Positions 33,670 to 42,564 of a DNA stretch of 64,000 nucleotides are shown piece by piece. The position numbers and the translations under genes are program-made. Numbering within the stretch: the first letter of the stretch is position 1; each line of letters begins with the position of its first letter. This stretch comes from Lacisediminihabitans sp040549465 (GTDB taxonomy: Bacteria > Actinomycetota > Actinomycetes > Actinomycetales > Microbacteriaceae), in contig NZ_JBEPTL010000007.1 in NCBI RefSeq assembly GCF_040549465.1, positions 1 to 64,000 of the forward strand. The letters run 5' to 3'. The notes beneath the pieces were generated by a model. The model was not told the origin of the DNA and made no database searches. It saw nothing but the letters and a program-made list of their open reading frames with translations.

Positions 33670-33936
33670 ATGAGCGACTTCGGCGTCGGCGCGCAGGTCG
33701 TCGTACGCGACGCCTCCGGTTCCGATCGATCACCGTGGCCCGACGAACCCTCCGGCATCATCGTGCGCTCAGGCGGCTCTGCGCTCGCCGGGGTGTGGGG
33801 TCGCGGTGGCGGCGGACGGATGTGGTGGGTCGAGTTCGACGAACTCCAGACGAATGCCGAGGGTGACGGTCTGTTTCCCTCCGCCCAGGTGCACGAGAAG
33901 TACCTGGAACTCGCACCTCCCGTCGACGAAGCCTGA
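33670..33936 (+). CDS. Small hypothetical protein, 88 residues
   Basis: A soluble protein with blocks GVGAQVVVRDASGS, EPSGIIVRSGGSA and RMWWVEFDELQTNAEGDGLFPSAQVHEKYLELAP. It looks like a small SH3-like or KOW-like barrel with conserved Trp and Gly, but no family name can be given. It lies between the small membrane protein and DUF3097, probably in one unit. Confidence 0.7.
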   Translation: MSDFGVGAQVVVRDASGSDRSPWPDEPSGIIVRSGGSALAGVWGRGGGGRMWWVEFDELQTNAEGDGLFPSAQVHEKYLELAPPVDEA

Positions 33937-33981
33937 GCGAGTCGTCATGCGTCGACGAAGCACAGCGGCTACCCTCGCCGA

Positions 33982-34824
33982 GTGACTTTCGATCGATACG
34001 ACAAGGACCCTCTGGCCGGCAACTGGCGTGACGCCGGCCGGGTTGTCGTGCCCACTATCGCAGCCGAGAGGGACCTCGTGGTCGAGGAGACTGCGACAGG
34101 CTTCTGCGGCGCGGTACTGGGGATCGAAGGCAAGCTGGTGCGCCTCGAAGACTTCCACGGCAGGGTGCGGGTCTTTCCGCTCGGCTCCGGATTCCTGCTC
34201 GAGGGCAAGCCGGTGATCCTGCGCGCGCCGTCCGCCGCGCAGACGGGAAAGGCGCGCACCGCGTCCGGCTCGTTCGCCGTCGCCGACCAGAAAGCCAGGG
34301 TGGCCCTGCCCAGTCGGATCTTCGTCGAGGGGCGACACGACGCCGAACTGGTCGAGAAAGTGTGGGGTGCCGACCTGCGGGTCGAGGGTGTTGTCGTCGA
34401 ATACCTCGAAGGCGTGGACGATCTCGATGCGATCGTCAGGAACTTCGCTCCGGGTCCAGGGCGCCGGGTGGGGGTACTCGTCGATCATCTCGTCGCCGGA
34501 TCGAAGGAGAGCCGGATAGCGGAGGCGGTGGCCCGCGGGCCGTTCGGTGCTCACGTGCTCGTGGTGGGGCATCCGTTCGTCGACGTCTGGCAGGGGGTGA
34601 AGCCGGCGCGTCTGGGGCTGACGGCATGGCCGGTGATCCCGCGGAATATCGAGTGGAAGCACGGCATCTGCGAGGCGCTGGGCTGGCCGCATGAGGAACA
34701 GGCGGACATCGCGAGGGCGTGGCAGCGGATCCTGGGACAGGTTCGCACCTACGCCGATCTCGAGCCGGTGCTGCTCGGCAGGGTCGAGCAGCTGATCGAC
34801 TTTGTGACGGGACCGACTTTGTGA
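33982..34824 (+). CDS. DUF3097 family protein
   Basis: A 280-residue protein of an actinobacterial family with unknown function. It starts with GTG (VTFDRYDKDPLAGNWRD). The second half has a Toprim-like layout: RIFVEGRHDAELVEKVWG, VEYLEGVDDL, and VGVLVDHLVAGSKESRIA. That suggests nucleic-acid or nucleotide chemistry, as an inference. The C-terminus (DFVTGPTL) is encoded by a 17-base tandem repeat that also contains the stop. Confidence 0.9.
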   Translation: MTFDRYDKDPLAGNWRDAGRVVVPTIAAERDLVVEETATGFCGAVLGIEGKLVRLEDFHGRVRVFPLGSGFLLEGKPVILRAPSAAQTGKARTASGSFAVADQKARVALPSRIFVEGRHDAELVEKVWGADLRVEGVVVEYLEGVDDLDAIVRNFAPGPGRRVGVLVDHLVAGSKESRIAEAVARGPFGAHVLVVGHPFVDVWQGVKPARLGLTAWPVIPRNIEWKHGICEALGWPHEEQADIARAWQRILGQVRTYADLEPVLLGRVEQLIDFVTGPTL

Positions 34825-34864
34825 CGGGACCGACTTCGTGACCGAACCAATTTCGTGACCGAGC
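34797..34864 (+). repeat. 17-base tandem repeat, four copies
   Basis: CGACTTTGTGACGGGAC occurs twice without change (34797-34813, 34814-34830), then as CGACTTCGTGACCGAAC and CAATTTCGTGACCGAGC. The DUF3097 stop (TGA, 34822-34824) is in the second copy. Because 17 is not a multiple of three, changes in copy number would alter the C-terminus. Confidence 0.8.
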
Positions 34865-34895
34865 CGACTGAGCGGGTCGAGCCGACCGAGCCGGT

Positions 34896-35525
34896 CTAGC
34901 TCGACAGGCCGGCGATCAGGTTCACTGTCGAGGCGAGGATCACGGACCCGAAGACAAACGACAGCAGCGCGTGGCGCAGTGCGGTCACCCGGATGCGATG
35001 ACTGGTGATATTCGTGTCGGAGACCTGGAAGGTCATGCCGAGCGTGAAGGACAGGTAGGCGAAGTCGGTGTACTGCGGCGGGTCCGGCTGGTTGAAATCG
35101 ATGCCCTTCTCGGCGGTGTAATAGAGCCGGGCGTAGCGGAGCGTGAAGAGGGTGTGCAGGAGGATCCAGGACAGCGCCACGCTCACCAGGGCGAGTCCTG
35201 CCAGGATGCCCTTCTGGGCGCCCGGCGCGTGTGCGGCGTTCACGAGCACGAATCCCACCGAGAACAGGCTCGCAATGCTGAGCAACAGCACCATGAGATC
35301 GGCGACTCCACGGGCCGGCTCCTCCCGGCTGGCGTGCGCGGCCGTCTGCTCGGGGTTCTCACGTCCGATGGAGATCCAGACCCACGCGGAGTAGACGAGA
35401 GAGGCGAAACACCAGCCGACGGTGGGTGCATAGACCCACTCGCCGAAGGCACCCGTGACTATCGCCGCGATCACCCCGACTACGAGCATGATCACGAGGC
35501 GGATGGCGATATGGTGATGGCGCAT
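34896..35525 (-). CDS. DUF1345 family membrane protein
   Basis: A 209-residue protein with about five transmembrane helices and the family block TDFAYLSFTLGMTFQVSDTNITS. It resembles ion-channel-like membrane proteins, but its function is unknown. The ATG at 35525 (MRHHHIAIRL) is preferred; a longer frame starts at 35585 and would add 20 polar residues. The ribosome-binding site is weak in both cases. Confidence 0.85.
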   Translation of the reverse strand: MRHHHIAIRLVIMLVVGVIAAIVTGAFGEWVYAPTVGWCFASLVYSAWVWISIGRENPEQTAAHASREEPARGVADLMVLLLSIASLFSVGFVLVNAAHAPGAQKGILAGLALVSVALSWILLHTLFTLRYARLYYTAEKGIDFNQPDPPQYTDFAYLSFTLGMTFQVSDTNITSHRIRVTALRHALLSFVFGSVILASTVNLIAGLSS

Positions 35526-35605
35526 GAGCCGATTAGACCACTTCGCCGGAAAATTCGGGGGATAACCCCATCGCGCGCCTCGCATTTCGCTGGCAGCCTT
35601 GGATC

Positions 35606-35788
35606 ATGGCTGAATTGAAACGACCACGGTCCGGGCGAGTGTTCGCCGGTGTCTGCGCGGGAATCGCGCACCGCTACGGCTGGAGGCCGAACATCGTGCG
35701 GCTGGTGTTCATCCTCTCCTGCATTTTGCCCGGCCCCCAGTTCCTCATCTACATCGCACTCTGGATACTGGTTCCGGCGGAGAAGTAG
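35606..35788 (+). CDS. PspC domain protein, 60 residues
   Basis: A minimal PspC protein: FAGVCAGIAHRYGWRPNIVRLVFIL followed by one hydrophobic segment ending YIALWILVPAEK. PspC domains sit in the inner membrane and take part in envelope stress responses. It is divergent from the DUF1345 gene and has no other Psp partner in view. Confidence 0.9.
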   Translation: MAELKRPRSGRVFAGVCAGIAHRYGWRPNIVRLVFILSCILPGPQFLIYIALWILVPAEK

Positions 35789-35814
35789 CCGCACGGCACA
35801 ATGGGTGAGTGAAC

Positions 35815-36303
35815 ATGCACCCTCGCCCGCTTGCGGCCGCCGACATCCCTCGTCTCAGTGAACTCAATGACGCCGCCTATCCGGCGGTACCGATCACGCC
35901 GGTGGCCGAGATGACCCAGCTGCTCGACGCGGCGGATTTCACCTTCGCGGCCACCGATGCCTCCGACGAGCTGGTGGGTTTCGTCATCGGCATGCGGCCG
36001 GGCAACGACTACGACAGCGAGAACTACCGCTTCTTCGAATCTCGCGGCACCGACTTTCTCTACGTCGATCGCATTGTGATCGATGAAGAAGCGCGCGGCG
36101 GCGGCCTCGGACGGATGCTCTACGCCGCCGTCTTCGACCGGGCCAGGGCAGAGGGCCGCACCGAGGTGACCTGCGAGGTCAACATCTCACCGCCGAACCC
36201 CGGTTCGCTCGCCTTCCACGCACGACTGGGTTTCGAGCGGGTGGGCGAGCAGTCGACGAAGGGCGGCTCGGTGACCGTCGCTTTGCTCGCCGCGGCGCTG
36301 TGA
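35815..36303 (+). CDS. GNAT-family N-acetyltransferase
   Basis: A 162-residue acetyltransferase. The acetyl-CoA block is DRIVIDEEARGGGLGRMLYAAVFDRA, and the C-terminal NPGSLAFHARLGFERVGEQ follows. ATG 35815 is preferred to GTG 35809 because GGGTGAG precedes it at a suitable distance. The substrate, probably a small amine or protein N-terminus, is unknown. Confidence 0.9.
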   Translation: MHPRPLAAADIPRLSELNDAAYPAVPITPVAEMTQLLDAADFTFAATDASDELVGFVIGMRPGNDYDSENYRFFESRGTDFLYVDRIVIDEEARGGGLGRMLYAAVFDRARAEGRTEVTCEVNISPPNPGSLAFHARLGFERVGEQSTKGGSVTVALLAAAL

Positions 36304-36352
36304 ACGTGCGGGATGGTCGTCTACGACCCTGACGAGGAGGAGACTTATCCCC

Positions 36353-37330
36353 ATGGATTACAAGCGATTGGGAAACAGCGGCCTCGAGATCTCGGCGATC
36401 ACCCTCGGCTGTATGAGCTTCGGCGAGCCGTCACGGGGTAATCACGAGTGGAGCCTTCCAGAAGAGCAGAGTCGCCCCTTCATTCGGCGTGCCCTCGAGC
36501 TCGGAATCACCACTTTCGACACGGCCAACGTCTACTCTGACGGATCGAGCGAGGAGATCGTCGGCCGAGCCCTCGCCGAGTACGCCACGCGCGACGAAGC
36601 GGTCATCGCGACGAAGGTTCACGGCCGGATGCGTCAAGGTCCGAACGGCGCCGGCCTGTCTCGAGGCGCCATCATGCACGAGATCGATGCGAGCCTTCGC
36701 CGACTCGGCACCGACTACGTGGACCTGTACCAGATCCATCGCTGGTCGGATCTCACCCCGATCGAAGAGACGATGGAGGCGTTGCACGATGTCGTCAAGG
36801 CGGGCAAGGCGCGCTACATCGGAGCATCGTCGATGTTCGCCTGGCAGTTCGCCCAGGCCCAGTACACAGCGGATCTGAACGGCTGGACACGATTCGTCTC
36901 GATGCAGGACCACTACAACCTGATCAACCGGGAAGAGGAACGCGAGATGCATCCGTTCTGCCTCGATCAGGGTGTCGGGGTGCTGCCGTGGAGTCCACTC
37001 GCCAGGGGCAGACTCACCCGCGAATGGGATGCCACGACCAACCGCACCCAGACCGATCAGTTCGGCAGCACACTGTACGGGCAGGCCGAAGACGCCGACC
37101 GCCGAGTGGCCGAAGCGGTGGCATCCATCGCGACCAAGCGCGGCGTGCCGCGCGCGCAGGTTGCTCTGGCCTGGGTCGCCCAGCAGGATGCCGTGACCTC
37201 GCCGATCGTCGGCGCGACCAAGCTCTCGCACCTTGACGACGCGGTGGCTTCTCTCGAATTGGCTCTCACCAATGATGAATTCGAGGAACTCGAGGCGCCG
37301 TACGTGCCCCACGCGATCGCCGGCTTCTAG
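36353..37330 (+). CDS. Aldo/keto reductase (YajO/IolS-like)
   Basis: A 325-residue AKR with complete tetrad: D56, Y61, K88 and H129 (YQIHRWS). The GCMSFGEPSRGNHEWSLPEEQS segment is typical of the AKR group related to E. coli YajO. A GAGGAGGAG site precedes the ATG. It is cytosolic and NADPH-type; the substrate is not evident. It is convergent with the DinB-like gene. Confidence 0.93.
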   Translation: MDYKRLGNSGLEISAITLGCMSFGEPSRGNHEWSLPEEQSRPFIRRALELGITTFDTANVYSDGSSEEIVGRALAEYATRDEAVIATKVHGRMRQGPNGAGLSRGAIMHEIDASLRRLGTDYVDLYQIHRWSDLTPIEETMEALHDVVKAGKARYIGASSMFAWQFAQAQYTADLNGWTRFVSMQDHYNLINREEEREMHPFCLDQGVGVLPWSPLARGRLTREWDATTNRTQTDQFGSTLYGQAEDADRRVAEAVASIATKRGVPRAQVALAWVAQQDAVTSPIVGATKLSHLDDAVASLELALTNDEFEELEAPYVPHAIAGF

Positions 37331-37339
37331 GCCTGCTCC

Positions 37340-37921
37340 TTAGGCAGCGGAGGCCAACTCGCGGTCATCGCGACCGGTAAGGGCCAGCAATCGCGACTGC
37401 AGCGGAGCGTCGTCGGGCAGCGCCACCGGCAGCGCGTAGAGGCCGCTCGCGGCGAGGGTCGCACGCTGTGGTTCGAATACCGTCCAGACCGCTTCCACCA
37501 GCGCGTCATCGAGCTGTTCCGATGCTCCGACGGCACGTGCGAGATCCCACGCGTGGATGGCGACCTCGCTCACCTGCTCGCGCAAGAAATCGGTGACGGT
37601 CATGGTGTCGTGGAAGAGGGTGACGGTGACGTCGAGCGGAGCGGCTTCCCAGGCTGCGGCTGCGGCGAGGGAGTAGAGGCGCCACTCCGCCCGCAGGTCC
37701 GTGCCCAGGGGTTTCGCGGCGTGGTGTGCCTGCATGACCGTGCGTCCGGCGAGGAGGTGGGGCACCTGCTGCTGCTCGTCGATGACGTGGCTGACGAGGT
37801 CGCGCACGCTCCATCCGGCGTCGGGCGTCGGGGCATCCCAATCGGTGACCGCGCCCAACCGGGTGGCGAACTCGCGATGGGCCTGCTTCTGAAGTGTCAA
37901 CCAGTCGCGGATCTCTGGCAT
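37340..37921 (-). CDS. DinB-fold / TIGR03086-like protein
   Basis: A 193-residue four-helix protein. Its N-terminal region WSVRDLVSHVIDEQQQVPHLL and VSEVAIHAWDLARAVG carry the His residues typical of mycothiol-dependent or maleylpyruvate isomerase-like DinB metalloproteins. ATG 37921 follows GGGAG. A longer frame to 38020 lacks support. Actinobacterial members often use mycothiol; a specific reaction is not known. Confidence 0.85.
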   Translation of the reverse strand: MPEIRDWLTLQKQAHREFATRLGAVTDWDAPTPDAGWSVRDLVSHVIDEQQQVPHLLAGRTVMQAHHAAKPLGTDLRAEWRLYSLAAAAAWEAAPLDVTVTLFHDTMTVTDFLREQVSEVAIHAWDLARAVGASEQLDDALVEAVWTVFEPQRATLAASGLYALPVALPDDAPLQSRLLALTGRDDRELASAA

Positions 37922-38050
37922 GGTCGTGCTCCCATCGTCGTAGCTGTGTCTGACCCAACGCTCGTGGCCCGCTCCCGCATTCCCTGTGCGACGCTTCCGA
38001 TTAGAGGTGTTCCGTGCCACCTAACTCGCGGACCATTTCGTTGCCGCACG

Positions 38051-38659
38051 CTACTGCTCTCCGGTAAGGAGCGCGTCGACGATGAGGTCGAGAAGTCTCG
38101 CGACACGGTCTGGCCCGTCGTCTCGAGTGGTTGAAAAGAACGCGCCCTGCAGCAGGGTCGCGATGTCGTCTGAATCGACGTCGGAACGAAACACACCTGA
38201 ACTCACACCTGCCGCCGCGATCGTATCGATTGCAGCAACTATTCGCTCGCGTGTATTTGTGCGCCGCCCGGTCGGTGAGCCCGCTTTCAGGGCAGGCAGA
38301 AGGCCCCGCTTCGCTGCGATGAACTCTGCGTAGCGCGCCATCCATGCCCGAAGGGCTTGCTCTGGCGCGTAACGCGCAAGAAGATCCTCTGCGTTCGTGG
38401 TCACGCTGATGAGCTCGGCGGCATAAACGGCTTCGAGCAGTGATTCACGGTTCGGAAAATTCCGGTACAGAGTGCCGATTCCGACCCCGGCCTCGCGTGC
38501 GATGTGCTCCAGCGGAACCGAATCGCTCTCGGCGAACGCGGCCCGAGCGGCCTCGATGACGCGCTCACGATTGCGTTGAGCATCAGCACGGAGAGGGCGT
38601 TCGGCTTGCCCGCAGCTCGCGGAGAAAGTTTCTGTGATTCTCAGATCCGACTCGGTCAA
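38051..38659 (-). CDS. TetR-family regulator of the AKR-hydrolase/ABC cluster
   Basis: A 202-residue regulator with helix-turn-helix VPLEHIAREAGVGIGTLYRNFPNRESLLEAV and a TetR_C-type ligand domain. The start is TTG at 38659, behind GGAGG. It is divergent from the AKR gene at 38742 across an 82-base gap holding two GGAG/CTCC inverted repeats. It probably represses the AKR, fusion hydrolase-ABC and permease genes in response to a toxic or signalling compound. Confidence 0.88.
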   Translation of the reverse strand: MTESDLRITETFSASCGQAERPLRADAQRNRERVIEAARAAFAESDSVPLEHIAREAGVGIGTLYRNFPNRESLLEAVYAAELISVTTNAEDLLARYAPEQALRAWMARYAEFIAAKRGLLPALKAGSPTGRRTNTRERIVAAIDTIAAAGVSSGVFRSDVDSDDIATLLQGAFFSTTRDDGPDRVARLLDLIVDALLTGEQ

Positions 38660-38661
38660 GT

Positions 38662-38711
38662 GGAGACGCCTCCGCTCATGCTAGATTAGGTGCACTGGAG
38701 GAACCTCCGGT
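38662..38711. promoter_or_regulatory. TetR operator candidates
   Basis: The stronger site at 38694-38711 reads ACTGGAGGAACCTCCGGT, an inverted repeat with eight-base arms containing one mismatch. A second weaker site, GGAG ACGC CTCC, lies at 38662-38673. Both are in the divergent gap between the TetR gene and its presumed operon. Confidence 0.55.
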
Positions 38712-38741
38712 TGCCTCATCATCGCATAAGGATGCCCGTCG

Positions 38742-39656
38742 ATGTCCCCTGACACTCCCGTATCAACACCTGGCATCGCGGGCGAACGGCCGCATCCGGG
38801 CGGCTCACTCTCTCTCGCTGGGCGTGTCGTCTCCCGAGTGGGCTACGGCGCAATGCAACTCGAACGCCTGCGCGGCGACGGTGCGGCAGCAATCACCCTG
38901 GTGCGCCGCGCGGTCGATCTCGGAGTAAATCACTTCGACACCGCCCAGTTCTACGGCAACGGATTCAGCAACTCGGTGCTGCGGCAAGCGCTCAGCCCCG
39001 CAGACGATGCGCTCATCGTGAGCAAAGTAGGAGCTGAACCGAACCCTGACGGCCGACCCCCGTTGCGGCTGGCCCAGCGACCCGAAGAGCTGCGCGCAAG
39101 CGTCGAAAACAATCTCACCAGCCTCGGTCTCGACCGAATTCCCCTGGTCAACCTCAGGCGCGCCGAGAACAACTCGCGGGTGCTCGCTGAAGGTGACCAG
39201 GTCGTCGATTTCGACGACCAACTCGCCACGATGATCGCCCTGCGAGATGAAGGCAAGATCGGTGGGATCGGGCTCAGCAGCGTCACCCTCGATCGAGTTC
39301 GGCATGCGTTACCCGCGGGAATCGTGTGTGTGCAGAATGCGTACAGCCTCGTCGCGCGGGGTGACGAAGACCTTCTGGATCTGTGCGTCAGCGAGGGTAT
39401 CGCGTGGGTACCATTTTTTCCGCTCGGCAGCGCACTCCCGACCCTCCCCAAGGCCACCAACGAACCGGCGGTAGAAGACGCTGCACAACGACTCGGCTGC
39501 ACCCCGTCGCAAGTAGCGCTCGCCTGGCTGCTTCGGCACACACCGAACACGCTGCTCATTCCCGGAACCGCGGACCTCGACCATCTCGAAGCCAATGTGG
39601 CCGCGGGCGACATTCACCTCGACGACAAAACCGTCGCTGTGCTCGACAGCATCTAG
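38742..39656 (+). CDS. Aldo/keto reductase-like protein lacking the catalytic His
   Basis: A 304-residue AKR-fold protein. It keeps D66, Y71 and K95, but the position of the catalytic His is R139 (PLVNLRRAE instead of the usual LHR). The cofactor loop near the end (LIPGTAD) is kept, so NADPH binding is likely. It might be a 5-beta-reductase-like variant, a pyridoxal-type reductase or a non-enzymatic sensor. It is first in a probable operon with the fusion gene 22 bases downstream. Confidence 0.87.
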   Translation: MSPDTPVSTPGIAGERPHPGGSLSLAGRVVSRVGYGAMQLERLRGDGAAAITLVRRAVDLGVNHFDTAQFYGNGFSNSVLRQALSPADDALIVSKVGAEPNPDGRPPLRLAQRPEELRASVENNLTSLGLDRIPLVNLRRAENNSRVLAEGDQVVDFDDQLATMIALRDEGKIGGIGLSSVTLDRVRHALPAGIVCVQNAYSLVARGDEDLLDLCVSEGIAWVPFFPLGSALPTLPKATNEPAVEDAAQRLGCTPSQVALAWLLRHTPNTLLIPGTADLDHLEANVAAGDIHLDDKTVAVLDSI

Positions 39657-39678
39657 CCGTCGATAACAGGGGCTAACC

Positions 39679-42564
39679 ATGAGGCGTGCCAATCTACCAA
39701 GCCGAGTCGGCGGTACCAGCACACGCGGCGTGCTTCGAAAACCGCTCGCGGCACTGCTCATGCTCACAGCCGCCGCCACCCTCACGCTTACGGCTGGCGC
39801 GACGGCCGCTCTTGCCGCGAACCCGCCACGCGGCAACCCATCAGCCAGCACCGCGTCGGCCGGCCAGGTTCGTTCGTTCTTCGTACCGGTGCCTGAATCG
39901 CCAGGCAGCACCACGACCATCAAACTCGACGTCGACCTCTATACCCCCGCCACGACCCCCGCGCCGGCCGTGCTGCTCGCGCACGGTTTCGGGCAGACAA
40001 AAACCGATCTCGCCCCCGAGGCAAAAAAGCTACAAGCCGCCGGTTACGTGGTACTCGCCTACACCGCCCGCGGTTTCGGTCAATCCGGTGGCTCGATCGG
40101 GCTCGATTCGCTCGACGGCGAGGTTCCGGATGCCCGGGCACTCGTTGACGTGTTGGCGAGTGAGCCCACCGTACACAAGCAGAACGGCGACCCTGTCCTG
40201 GGCGCAGTCGGCGGATCATACGGCGGCGCTCTCGCATTGATGCTCGGCGCGACAGACCCCCGCATCGACACCGTAGTCGCCGCCATCACCTGGAACGACC
40301 TCGCGCAGGCGCTGATGCCGGGCTCTGCGGGTACCGTGACGGCGCCCGCGGGATCAGCTTCAGCAGGATCGGGTTCATCTGGTCAGGCCTTGCTGCGCGA
40401 CTTCAAGTCGGGGTGGGGCTCGCGTCTATTCGCTGCCGGCATCACACCAACCGACCCGTGCGGGCGATTCACTCCCGCGTTCTGCGCGCTATATCAGAAT
40501 CTCATCTCAGGTGCCCAACCGAGCACCGCTGACCGGGCTTTGCTGGCCCGATCGTCGCCGTCGACGGTGCTCTCAGGCATGCACGCACCGACGCTTCTCT
40601 TGCAGGGGTTGCAAGACAATTTGTTCGGGCTCGACCAGGCGAATGCGAACGAACAACAGCTAGCGAAGGCTGGCGCCCCGGTTCAGGTGCAGTGGTTCAA
40701 TGGCGGTCATGACGGCGGCGGCATCGCGGGCACCGACACGATCATCCAGTCGTGGCTGGCCGACCATGTGAAGACGAACCTGCCGGTGCCGTCGACGTTT
40801 ACCTACGCGGTACCCCCAAGCGCCACAGCCTTCGGCCAGACCATTACGACGCCGGGTTACCCCGGCCTTGACGGTGTGGGTGCCGGCCAGCAGATCGCCC
40901 TCGCAGGCCCCGAGGCAACCATCATCAATCCACCAGGCGGGCAACCGGCCTCTGTCACCGGCCTGCCCGGTCTCGACACAAGCAGCGTCGCGGGTCGTGC
41001 CGCCATCGGGCTGCTCGGCGCAGCCAATTCCCCGGCTGAGCAGGCACAATTCGTATCGGCTGCGCTGACCGATCCGATCGTACTGGCCGGCGCCGCCACA
41101 GCGCACCTGCGCGTCACCCCGGCCCCGGGGACAACCACGCCAACAGATGCCCTGCTGTACGCCCAGCTCTCGGTGAGTACAGGAGACTCGATGCGTGCGC
41201 TCCCCGGCGGAGTTGCGCCGATCAGGGTGACTCTGCCGACAGCGGGGGCCAATGTGACGGTGACGCTGCCCGCCACCGCGTGGAGCTTCACCCCCGGAGA
41301 CCGGGTGACCCTGACCATCCGCACTACCGATTCGCAATTCGAAGGCGCGACGAACCCTGCCGCCTACCTGGTCGCGGTCGACGGACCGATCAGCTTGCCA
41401 ACCGTTGCCGCAGCAGCGACCGCCCAAAATGCCGGGCTACCGCCGATCGGCGTACTGATCGGCATCGCGGCGACCCTGCTGGCGGGGATCGTGCTGATCG
41501 TGATCGCCCTGGTGCGCAGCAGATGCGTCCCCCAGGTCGCCGACGGTGCTCCGACCACCACAGATACACTCACCGACTCGACTGGGGTCAACGCATCCCC
41601 CCAGGCCGCTGCAGACACCGCCGTCGACCTCGAGGGCCGAGACGTGCGCGAAGCGCCTCCGCTTGAGATCCGAGGCCTGACGAAGCGCTTTCGCTCGGGA
41701 TTTATCGCGGTCGATGACGTGTCTTTCACCGTCGAACGCGGTCAGGTACTCGGCCTTCTCGGCGAGAACGGTGCCGGCAAGACCACCACACTGCGCATGG
41801 TCGCCGGCCTCGTCCGACCCGACGCCGGAACTGCCACCTCGTTCGGTGCTTCAATCGGCCCGAGCGCCCCGGTGCTTTCGCGAATCGGCTGCTTTATCGA
41901 GGGGCCCGGTTTTCTGCCACATCTCTCAGGGCGCCGCAACCTCGAGCTGTATTGGGCGGCGACCGGCCGGCCACGCCGCGACGCACGGTTCGAGGAGGCA
42001 CTCGCGGTCGCCGACCTCGGCGGTGCCCTCGCAAAACCCGTACGCGGGTACAGCCAAGGCATGCGTCAACGCCTGGCCATCGCTCAAGCCATGCTCGGGA
42101 TGCCGGATCTTCTCATTCTCGACGAGCCAACCAACGGGCTCGATCCGCCGCAGATCACCGCCCTGCGCGGCGTGCTGCGCGGCTACGCCGAAGGAGGCCG
42201 AACCGTGATCGTCTCATCGCACCTACTCGGAGAAGTCGAGCTCACCTGCACTCACGTCGTTGTGATGTCACACGGCCGGGTGGTCGCGACGGGTGAAGTA
42301 GGCGACATCGCCGGCGACGCAAACGAGTTAGTGATCGGCGTCACCAACATCGAAACCGCACTTACGGCCATGCTCGCCCTGGGCGTCGACCGCGCCGAGG
42401 CCCACGAGCCGCAGGGAATCAGGGTTGCGCCTGGCGTTCACCGGGTTGATGAGGTCATCGTTGCGCTCGTCGAGGCTGGCGTCGGCGTGACCGACATGCA
42501 GCGCGGTCGCCACCTCGAAGAAGCATTCCTGTCTCTCATCGGTGCCACGGAGCCGTCAGCATGA
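39679..42564 (+). CDS. Fusion of secreted S15-like hydrolase, membrane helix and ABC ATPase
   Basis: A 961-residue protein with three parts. A signal sequence (about 20-47, ending AALAA) leads to an alpha/beta hydrolase of the X-Pro dipeptidyl-peptidase/CocE type, with S180 in GGSYGG, D313 in LQGLQDN and H344 in NGGHDGG. The S15 C-terminal jelly-roll-like part follows. A single helix (about 586-612, VLIGIAATLLAGIVLIVIAL) crosses the membrane. After a linker comes an ABC-2-type ATPase: Walker A GENGAGKTT at 695, signature YSQGMRQRLA, Walker B LLILDEPTNGLDP. The hydrolase would face outside and the ATPase inside. The next gene is the permease, overlapping by ATGA. Confidence 0.9.
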   Translation: MRRANLPSRVGGTSTRGVLRKPLAALLMLTAAATLTLTAGATAALAANPPRGNPSASTASAGQVRSFFVPVPESPGSTTTIKLDVDLYTPATTPAPAVLLAHGFGQTKTDLAPEAKKLQAAGYVVLAYTARGFGQSGGSIGLDSLDGEVPDARALVDVLASEPTVHKQNGDPVLGAVGGSYGGALALMLGATDPRIDTVVAAITWNDLAQALMPGSAGTVTAPAGSASAGSGSSGQALLRDFKSGWGSRLFAAGITPTDPCGRFTPAFCALYQNLISGAQPSTADRALLARSSPSTVLSGMHAPTLLLQGLQDNLFGLDQANANEQQLAKAGAPVQVQWFNGGHDGGGIAGTDTIIQSWLADHVKTNLPVPSTFTYAVPPSATAFGQTITTPGYPGLDGVGAGQQIALAGPEATIINPPGGQPASVTGLPGLDTSSVAGRAAIGLLGAANSPAEQAQFVSAALTDPIVLAGAATAHLRVTPAPGTTTPTDALLYAQLSVSTGDSMRALPGGVAPIRVTLPTAGANVTVTLPATAWSFTPGDRVTLTIRTTDSQFEGATNPAAYLVAVDGPISLPTVAAAATAQNAGLPPIGVLIGIAATLLAGIVLIVIALVRSRCVPQVADGAPTTTDTLTDSTGVNASPQAAADTAVDLEGRDVREAPPLEIRGLTKRFRSGFIAVDDVSFTVERGQVLGLLGENGAGKTTTLRMVAGLVRPDAGTATSFGASIGPSAPVLSRIGCFIEGPGFLPHLSGRRNLELYWAATGRPRRDARFEEALAVADLGGALAKPVRGYSQGMRQRLAIAQAMLGMPDLLILDEPTNGLDPPQITALRGVLRGYAEGGRTVIVSSHLLGEVELTCTHVVVMSHGRVVATGEVGDIAGDANELVIGVTNIETALTAMLALGVDRAEAHEPQGIRVAPGVHRVDEVIVALVEAGVGVTDMQRGRHLEEAFLSLIGATEPSA

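Noticed and set aside
34797..34864. CRISPR-like array at the tandem repeat
   Set aside because: Copies are directly adjacent without spacers and diverge to the right; no cas genes are present.
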